A stretch of DNA of 64,000 nucleotides from Pomphorhynchus laevis. Lineage: Eukaryota; Acanthocephala; Palaeacanthocephala; Echinorhynchida; Pomphorhynchidae. A program made the translations under genes and the position numbers. Location: positions 496,001-560,000 of the forward strand of contig WNNJ02001739.1 in the NCBI GenBank assembly GCA_012934845.2, read 5' to 3'. The notes beneath the pieces are model-generated. The model did no database searches. It saw only the letters and a program-made list of their open reading frames with translations, and was not told the origin of the DNA. Shown piece after piece: positions 56,664-64,000 of this stretch (the stretch's first letter is position 1; every line of letters begins with the position of its first letter).

Positions 56664-57512
56664 GTGTGTTTTCATTGCCTTGTTTTAATAAATTCGAAGC
56701 ATTAAGAATGAATAGATTGTCAGTTTTGCCATTATGTCAATAACAAATTGAAATATAAAATATACTTAACCCATTTTATACAGAATTCGATAAAATTCCT
56801 AATAATGTTGATCGATATCTAATAATATACAAGAATTAGTAAAGGATATTGTAATGTTATTGCATCTTCGATGAAATAAATATCTATATAAATATTTGAT
56901 TTTGATTATCAAATTTTCTTTATTGAATTTTTGGAACAGGATCAACAAAGCAAAAAACTTTTGATTTTGATGTTATATTTTAATATAATATTTTTTTTTA
57001 AATTTATTTAAGCAAATAAAAAATAAAAGCAATTAATTTATAAATTTTAATTAATAAATTTAATAATTTATATTTATTTTCTTTTACATCGTTAAATATT
57101 CAATATTTTATATATTGAATATATAAAGTTGTATATATAAGCGTTTCTAATTTAACTTAATGTGTGTTTGCTTATTAAAGGAGACCAAATTTTGTAATCA
57201 AAATATCGAGTGTAAATTAATTTGTAAATATATTATGTTATCTTGTAAAAATAGATAGATTCTTACATTCTAATAGCATGTGTAGCGATTACTTCGTAAA
57301 GGCAATTCTGACAATGTAATAGTAGCACATTGTTAATACGATATTTCGATCAAATGATCGAAAAATTTCATGGAAACTATATATTGCTCTTATAATCATC
57401 TTCAAATGTTAAATTTTGTATCAAATTGTTGATACAAAAACTTCAAAATATCTAATGATATTTTGATTATGTCATTTAGAAGTCAAGATCAGTCTATTTA
57501 AGTTATCTTTCT
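56664..57512. other. AT-rich intron-like DNA before the satellite
   Basis: No coding signal. The last 40 bp (CAAGATCAGTCTATTTAAGT at 57484) reappears in diverged form near 59950, inside the satellite. Confidence 0.5.
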
Positions 57513-59690
57513 TTTTTATATATTCTTTGATTTATTCCTTTTCTATCATGAGTATTATATTAATTATTAATTCATAATTGAACAGGAGAGAGTAAAAATA
57601 ATTTGCTCTTAAAAATTAGTCAAATTCTCGATAGCTAACTTGGCTAACTGCTCTCTATTAAATTTCTATAACTTTTCAAATCACAATAAACTTAGAGTGT
57701 TTCTATATTCAAAATTGGACTAATATTTAATCTAATATTAAACTCTATTGTTCAATAAAGGATTAAAACATATGATTGAACAAAACAATTTATAACATCA
57801 ATTTTTTATATATTCTTTGATTTATTCCTTTTCTATCATGAGTATTATATTAATTATTAATTCATAATTGAACAGGAGAGAGTACGAATAATTTGCTCTT
57901 AAAAATTAGTCAAATTCTCGATAGCTAACTTAGCTAACTGATCTCTATTAAATTTAAATATCCTTTCAAATTACAATAAACTTAGAGTAGTTCGATATCC
58001 AAAATTCGACTAATTTTAAGTCTAATATTAAACTCTATTGTTCAATCAAGGATTAAAACATATGATTGAACAAACAATTTATAACATCAATTTTTTATAT
58101 ATTCTTTGATTTATTCCTTTTCTATCATGAGTATTATATTAATTATTAATTCATAATTGAACAGGAGAGAGTAAAAATAATTTGCTCTTAAAAATTAGTC
58201 AAATTCTTGATAGCAAACTTGGCTAACTGCTCTCTATTAAATTTCTATAACTTTTCAAATCACAATAAACTTAGAGTGTTTCTATATTCAAAATTGGACT
58301 AATATTTAATCTAATATTAAACTCTATTGTTCAATAAAGGATTAAAACATATGATTGAACAAACAATTGATAACATCAATTATTTATATATTCTTTGATT
58401 TATTCCTTTTCTATCATAAATATTATATTAATTATTAATTCATAATTGAACAGGAGAGAGTACGAATAATTTGCTCTTAAAAATTAGTCAAATTCTCGAT
58501 AGCTAACTTAGCTAACTGATCTCTATTAAATTTAAATATCCTTTCAAATTACAATAAACTTAGAGTAGTTCGATATCCAAAATTCGACTAATTTTAAGTC
58601 TAATATTAAACTCTATTGTTCAATCAAGGATTAAAACATATGATTGAACAAACAATTTATAACATCAATTTTTTATATATTCTTTGATTTATTCCTTTTC
58701 TATCATGAGTATTATATTAATTATTAATTCATAATTGAACAGGAGAGAGTAAAAATAATTTGCTCTTAAAAATTAGTCAAATTCTTGATAGCAAACTTGG
58801 CTAACTGCTCTCTATTAAATTTCTATAACTTTTCAAATCACAATAAACTTAGAGTGTTTCTATATTCAAAATTGGACTAATATTTAATCTAATATTAAAC
58901 TCTATTGTTCAATAAAGGATTAAAACATATGATTGAACAAACAATTGATAACATCAATTATTTATATATTCTTTGATTTATTCCTTTTCTATCATAAATA
59001 TTATATTAATTATTAATTCATAATTGAACAGGAGAGAGTACGAATAATTTGCTCTTAAAAATTAGTCAAATTCTCGATAGCTAACTTAGCTAACTGATCT
59101 CTATTAAATTTAAATATCCTTTCAAATTACAATAAACTTAGAGTAGTTCGATATCCAAAATTCGACTAATTTTAAGTCTAATATTAAACTCTATTGTTCA
59201 ATCAAGGATTAAAACATATGATTGAACAAACAATTTATAACATCAATTTTTTATATATTCTTTGATTTATTCCTTTTCTATCATGAGTATTATATTAATT
59301 ATTAATTCATAATTGAACAGGAGAGAGTAAAAATAATTTGCTCTTAAAAATTAGTCAAATTCTCGATAGCTAACTTGGCTAACTGCTCTCTATTAAATTT
59401 CTATAACTTTTCAAATCACAATAAACTTAGAGTGTTTCTATATTCAAAATTGGACTAATATTTAATCTAATATTAAACTCTATTGTTCAATACAGGATTA
59501 AAATATATGCATGAACCAACAATTGATAACATCAATTTTTTATATATTCTTTGATTTATTCCTTTTCTATCATGAGTATTATATTAATTATTAATTCATA
59601 ATTGAACAGGAGAGAGTACGAATTATTTGCTCTTAAAAATTAGTCAAATTCTCGATAGCTAACTTGGCTAACTGCTCTGTATTAATATTT
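57513..59690. repeat. 289-bp satellite, dimeric higher-order array
   Basis: Using TTCTTTGATT as landmark, monomers start at 57523, 57813, 58102, 58391, 58680, 58969, 59258 and 59547: a 289-bp period. Two monomer types alternate. Type A has TTGGCTAACTGCTCTC and GTGTTTCTATATTCAAAATT. Type B has TTAGCTAACTGATCTC and GTAGTTCGATATCCAAAATT. The two AB dimers starting at 58102 and 58680 share private variants (TTCTTGATAGCAAACTTGG in A, CTATCATAAATATT in B), so a 578-bp block was duplicated recently. Noncoding. Confidence 0.95.
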
Positions 59691-60034
59691 TTTATTATTT
59701 AATCATTTTATTTTTAACATTCTTTTACTTTTATAATAATAAAAGACCAGTTGGGTCTTTCAAATATCGTGAAGATTAAAATGCATTCCAGTCTACATTA
59801 CACTACGAATGCACTTCAGGCAATATTTCATTACAAATGCATTCCAGGCAACATTATAAATACATTCCATGCATCTATTACATATCATAATTGTAATTAT
59901 TTAAATATGAGGAAATCTGCTGATATTAAAATATCAGAAGTATCAAATATCAGTCTTTTTAAGTTATCCTTCTTTTATATTAAACTCTACTGCCCAATCA
60001 AGGATTAAAACATATGATTTAACAAACAATTTAT
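59691..60034. other. Unrelated insert interrupting the satellite
   Basis: AT-rich, with ATGCATTCCAG/ATGCACTTCAGG and ACAAATGCATTCCAGGCAAC short repeats at 59780-59870. It ends in sequence like that just before the array (CAGTCTTTTTAAGTTATCCT), so the array restarts after it. No gene. Confidence 0.6.
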
Positions 60035-60310
60035 AACATCAATTTTTTATATATTCTTTGATTTATTACTGTTTTATCATGAGTATTATATTAATTATTA
60101 ATTCATAATTGAACAGGAGAGAGTAAAAGTAATTTGTTCTTAAAAGTTAGTCAAATTCTCGATAGCTAACTTAGCTAACTGATCTCTATTAAATTTAAAT
60201 AACCTTTTAAAATACAATAAACTGAGAGCAGTTCGTATCGAAAATTCGATTAATTTTTAGACTCTATTTTTATTCTATATTTTTCAATAAAGAATTAAAA
60301 CATATGATCG
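60035..60310. repeat. Last diverged satellite monomer
   Basis: One monomer of mainly type B (landmark at 60054, TTAGCTAACTGATCTC kept) with clearly more changes than the central copies, as expected at an array edge. Confidence 0.9.
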
Positions 60311-60724
60311 AACATAACTTTTTCATTAGTATTTCAATAGCAAGTTCGTTACATGTCAAATACTGATAAAATCTATGTAATTAATTTTAAAATTTAAGCT
60401 CTTAACAAGGCGAAGATGAATACTAAATTGCATAATTGAGTTCAACAACAATAATCATGTTTTTAATATGGGAATCTATAAATTTTTCCCATTACTTTTT
60501 TCTTTCGGAACCAGTTTCGATATCTAGATGATTGAACATATCTGTTTATTGAATTATTTTATTTTTCCAAGAAAAACATATTTTTATTAAAATATAATTT
60601 ATTATTATAATTAATAATTATTTATTATTAATTATTTATTATTTTATAACTATTTTATAATAATTTTTTGTATAGTTATTTTAAAGAAAATCAAATGTTT
60701 TTATTTCTTCAAATTTGTTTTAAG
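60311..60724. other. AT-rich intron-like DNA
   Basis: No gene. Its end (TTTATTTCTTCAAATTTGTT) is a good pyrimidine-rich acceptor tract for the next exon. Confidence 0.5.
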
Positions 60725-60865
60725 ATAAAAATCAATAGCATAATTTCAACAAGGACATCAAACTTAATCGATTTTGGAAACAACATTGCTAATGCTTTGA
60801 TTTCAATAGCCGGAGATTATAAATATATTCGGATATTTTTCTTATGTAGAAAAGATTTGAAAAAG
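60725..60865 (+). CDS. Host exon (gene G, exon c)
   Basis: 47 codons exactly, phase 0 at both ends, between a pyrimidine-rich tract ending TTTTAAG and the donor AAAAAG/GTAGTT. It encodes IKINSIISTRTSNLIDFGNN, IANALISIAGDYKYIRIFFL and CRKDLKK. The phase matches the end of exon b (56663), so the two can be joined with a 4.06-kb intron that holds the satellite. No family recognised. The frame extends upstream of the acceptor, so the 5' border is less certain than the coding nature. Confidence 0.5.
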
Positions 60866-60957
60866 GTAGTTTGTTCATCGATTGCTAGCAATTGATTGTA
60901 CAAATTTTGGAGCGTAGAAGCACCTACAAATTTACTATTTGCTAATTATTTTAGATC

Positions 60958-60983
60958 GCAAACACATGCAAACATGTGTTTGC
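60958..60983. repeat. 11-bp perfect hairpin
   Basis: GCAAACACATG, a four-base loop CAAA, and the exact complement CATGTGTTTGC. Function unknown. Confidence 0.7.
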
Positions 60984-61420
60984 ATGTAGCGAGGGGCTTT
61001 ATAACCTTATCAATTCTTTTTCAATAAGACCCTTACAATGAATAAATTAAATTGAATAATTTATAATTTATATAATTAAATAAATTGATTAGTTAAGCCC
61101 AATATTTGATGACCTTTTTTATTTTAAAAATAATCAATTTTGATCATATTTTTAGATTGGGAATTTTGAATTAAATAAATAAAATAATTTTAAATAAATC
61201 AATAGTTTTTTTAAAATAAATTTGTTTGATTATCATGCTCTGTAATTCCAAAACAAGATTGAAAACGATAAAAATATATAAATTGTGATTCGAAACTCTA
61301 AAATATTTTAAGTTATATTTTAATGACTCATTATTTGAACTGTAAAACTGCATATACTTAATCAAAAAATATAAGACTATTTATGTGTATATTATTCTTT
61401 TTATGTTTTATAAAAACATC
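60984..61420. other. AT-rich spacer (candidate intron)
   Basis: No gene or repeat recognised. Confidence 0.5.
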
Positions 61421-62229
61421 TTTAATTTTCGATATCGTTTATTTTATAAACGTTCATTTTTTATTATATACTGATATACTGATGAAATAAGTTAATTATA
61501 ATGATTTAAATATAAACACAACATATGAACGCACTGAGTTAAGTTTAGAAACAATTATTATAAGTCACTGATCTATAATGGATAAAAAGGGTATAAAGGT
61601 TTAATTAGGTAATAAAACTATACCTATATTATATTGGAATCCAAAATTACACAAAAATCCAATAAAACCTAGGTTCACACACAAAAGAAAAAATCTTTCA
61701 GAATATAAATACATACGATTTTAATATGCTTTATACAAATCTAGATTTAGCAGACATTAAAGGTGCATTAGATAAATTAATTAATCTTATATTCGGAAAA
61801 AGATATTCATATATATGAAATAATAGCTATAATGCATATCTAACAAAAATTAAACCATCAAGTAAATATAAATATATGGATAACATTGAATTATTTGAAT
61901 CATTAAATATTATAATGAATCTACTATTAAAAGTAGAGACGTCTATATTTAGTGAAATAAAAGCTGGTTTTACTGGAGGTAATAGTAGCCCAATTATAGT
62001 TGACTTATTTTTATTCTTTATAGAATATGAATTTGTTCATATTGTTTGAAATATATAATAGCTAATACCTATCTAACAGGAATTCAACAATCATTTAAAT
62101 ATAAATAAATGGATAAAATTAAATAAATAGCAGAACTTTATTGCGATAAATAGAAGACCAGAAGTATCACATCACCAAATCTCCTTAATTTCGCTATCGT
62201 TCATTTTATAAACGTTCATTTTTTATTAT
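61421..62229 (+). mobile_element. Penelope-like element P3 fragment between direct repeats
   Basis: The core (about 61490-62060) matches P1: NYNDLNINTTYERTELSLET, PKLHKNPIKPRF, then a jump to INTYDFNMLYTNLDLADIKG and YLTKIKPSSKYKYMDNIELF, and FTGGNSSPIIVDLFLFFIEY at the end. It is bounded by direct copies of about 45 bp (61421-61468 and 62183-62229) containing TTTTATAAACGTTCATTTTT. These could be the terminal repeats known for Penelope elements, or a duplicated target. Internally deleted and broken. Confidence 0.75.
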
Positions 62230-62781
62230 TTTTGGTTTTTATTGCTGACGGTAAGATGTAATCAAGGTAGAATTACACTCTGATTAGAGTATCACAAACA
62301 AGATAATTTACATTACAGACAGTCAAAATAAAACATTTCGATTATTGTAAATAGGGCATATACATTTTAGTGTTACACTAATAATTTATAAATTTATTAA
62401 ATGAATTTAAATTTATTAAATAATCACTTGTAACATGACTAATGTTATCATTAGCATTTAAATATTAAATGATGACATCATTTTTATTTTAACTTGATAT
62501 AAATATAAATTGTATAAAATTTTAAGTAATTATTTATTATTTTTATTTGTAATAAATTTTTATTTTTATAAAATACGTAGATTCAGTTATCTAATCTGAT
62601 AGTTAATGTTATCTTTAAAAAAATACATTTTTTGTCATAAACATGAATATCAAAATTTTCGGGTATATATATTTTGACTAAAAGTATTAGTCAAATAAAT
62701 CATTTTAGTTTTTAAATAATTAAAACGCGTTTATAAACGCATCTTTATGTTTACTAATATATAATTTTAAATTGTAGTAAG
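62230..62781. other. AT-rich spacer (candidate intron)
   Basis: No gene or repeat recognised. Confidence 0.5.
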
Positions 62782-62835
62782 TTTAGACAAATAGTGAGTC
62801 GAAAACGTGAACGTTGGCTTCGAATTAGCAGCTAG
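62782..62835 (+). CDS. Candidate terminal exon (gene G, exon d)
   Basis: After GTAGTAAG the frame reads FRQIVSRKRERWLRISS and stops at TAG. Phase 0 fits exon c, giving a basic C-terminus. It is GC-richer than the flanks. It is only 17 codons and the acceptor is poor, so this is a suggestion. Confidence 0.25.
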   Translation, partial: FRQIVSRKRERWLRISS

Positions 62836-63221
62836 TGAGGTTTACCAATTCTTAAATTTATGTTACTAAATGGCGATGTATGTTAATACATTAATGTATG
62901 TTACTTATATCCTAAAGGGCGAATTTAGATAAATATCCTTTAGGATATATTAATCCTTATTCTGATATGACATCTGTTATTTATTAGTCAATTCATAAAA
63001 ATGACTTTTATTTTAAATTTCAATTTTAAATTTTAACTTGATTTAAATTATAAAAAATCTTAAAACAATTATTTATTTTATTATTTAATTATTAAATTTT
63101 GATTTAGCATTATTATGTTTTGTTTATTTTATAATTATATAACAATACGTAGACTCAGTTAGCTGATTTGATTAATGCAATATTTATTAAATATTACATA
63201 TTAATGGTTATGCAATATATA
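62836..63221. other. AT-rich spacer
   Basis: A palindromic ATATCCTTTAGGATATA-like structure lies at about 62908-62950 (TATCCTAAAGGGCGA, then TATCCTTTAGGATATA). No gene. Confidence 0.5.
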
Positions 63222-64000
63222 TGCAACACTCATCAGTAGAGTGAGGTACACACTGGTCGTTTCGGTTGCCTGTGTGACATTGCGAATAAAGGCGTTTCCG
63301 ACACTTTGCCTAATTGTCTGAGGCTTACGCTCTTAACCAGATCGAATTGCTGTGCGGATCATCCTTAAACACTAGGCAGAGGTTGCTGCTGAATTGTCGC
63401 TGCACTCGTTGGATCCTAAATGGATACGGCAAGTATAATAGTAGTGCACGGATGTGCTGAGTAGACAACGGTCCAGGATTTTTTACGAAATTCGGCATTT
63501 ATACTAAATGGTGTTGCTTGATAGACTGGACTTCGATTCACGACTTTCAGTCACCATGTCACTTCTAGACGACCACTTCAGCATCGAAATGATGAGTACC
63601 CGGCAACACTCATCAGTAGAATGAGGTACACACTGGTCGTTTCGGTTGCCTGTGTGACATTGTGAATAAAGGCGTTTCCGACACTGCTTAATTGTCTAAG
63701 GCTTACGCTCTTAACCAGATCGAATTGCTGTGCGGATCATCCTTAAACACTAGGCAGAGGTTGCTGCTGAATTGTCGCTGCACTCGTTGGATGCTAAATG
63801 GATACGGCATTTATAATAGTAGTGCACGGACGTGCTGAGTAGACAACGGTCCAGGATTTCTTACGAAATTCGGCATTTATACTAAATGGTGTTGCTTGAT
63901 AGACTGGACTTCGATTCACGACTTTCAGTCACCATGTCACGTCTAGAAGTGACATGGTGACTGAAAGTCGTGAATCAAAGTCCATTCTATCAAGCAACAC
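63222..64000. mobile_element. Family-E repeat: two tandem units and a terminal foldback
   Basis: The unit starting GCAACACTCATCAGTAGA at 63223 repeats at 63603 (period 380), over 95% alike by eye. It includes GGTCGTTTCGGTTGCCTGTG and, in reverse, GGTTAAGAGCGTAAGCC, a tRNA A-box-like string. At the window end, 63889-63943 (GTGTTGCTTGATAGACTGGA to CACCATGTCAC) is followed by its inverted copy to 64000, so a third unit begins in the opposite direction. Relatives are at 24220-24390 and 36118-36660. No protein is encoded. A SINE or foldback MITE origin is inferred; the edge of the window cuts it. Confidence 0.75.

Noticed and set aside
60668-60895. 75-residue ORF as a standalone gene
   Set aside because: Its first third is the pyrimidine-rich acceptor tract; the coding signal is limited to 60725-60865, so it is described as an exon.

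Overview
The window is AT-rich eukaryotic DNA in which transposable elements outnumber host genes. The mix is LINEs of at least four clades, Penelope-like retroelements (PLEs), Ty3-type LTR fossils, a Tc1/mariner-like DNA transposon, tRNA-like SINEs, foldback MITEs and a satellite. With short exons between AG/GT sites, this points to an invertebrate animal, perhaps an arthropod such as a mite; that placement is inference. I saw no rRNA, tRNA, CRISPR or bacterial signal.

Host genes. The clearest is an uninterrupted single-pass membrane leucine-rich-repeat protein at 10337-12022 (+). A second gene is inferred on the + strand from short coding exons at 56504-56663 and 60725-60865, with weaker candidate exons at 46587-46679 and 62782-62835. 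Its introns would hold the mariner, the nested retroelements and the satellite. Two small coding-like ORFs of unknown function lie at 21951-22295 (-) and 35689-35850 (+).

Layout. 1-410: 3' end of LINE family A. 411-8731: AT-rich, with a composite foldback repeat (2569-3153) and short direct repeats. 8732-8950: near-perfect foldback MITE. 10337-12022: LRR gene. 12374-18350: MITE relatives and three LINE-A copies in both orientations. 19085-20985: LINE with a C-terminal restriction-like nuclease (RLE) region. 23215-26190: PLE, TA microsatellite, inverted-repeat element and SINE. 26322-28235: repeat F carrying an internally deleted LINE; a version without the insertion is at 34123-34580. 29410-33690: PLE split by a nearly whole RTE LINE with an 11-bp target duplication. 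36118-37340: SINE-like foldbacks and LINE scraps. 37650-39560: Ty3/Mag-type fossil. 39709-45165: 14-bp minisatellite, LINE A, then a CR1-type LINE. 45790-46352: second RLE-type LINE fragment. 47551-49183: mariner whose terminal inverted repeats are built of 22-bp tandem units. 49560-55990: PLE containing LINE A containing a short-LTR Ty3 fossil. 57513-60300: 289-bp satellite with a dimeric higher-order pattern. 61421-62229: PLE fragment between direct repeats. 63222-64000: tandem and foldback copies of SINE-like family E.

The only protein machinery that looks close to intact is mobile: the mariner transposase, whose third catalytic acidic residue appears to be lysine, and the RTE ORF2, which carries two frameshifts. 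The PLEs are the oldest layer, since LINEs and MITEs sit inside them.
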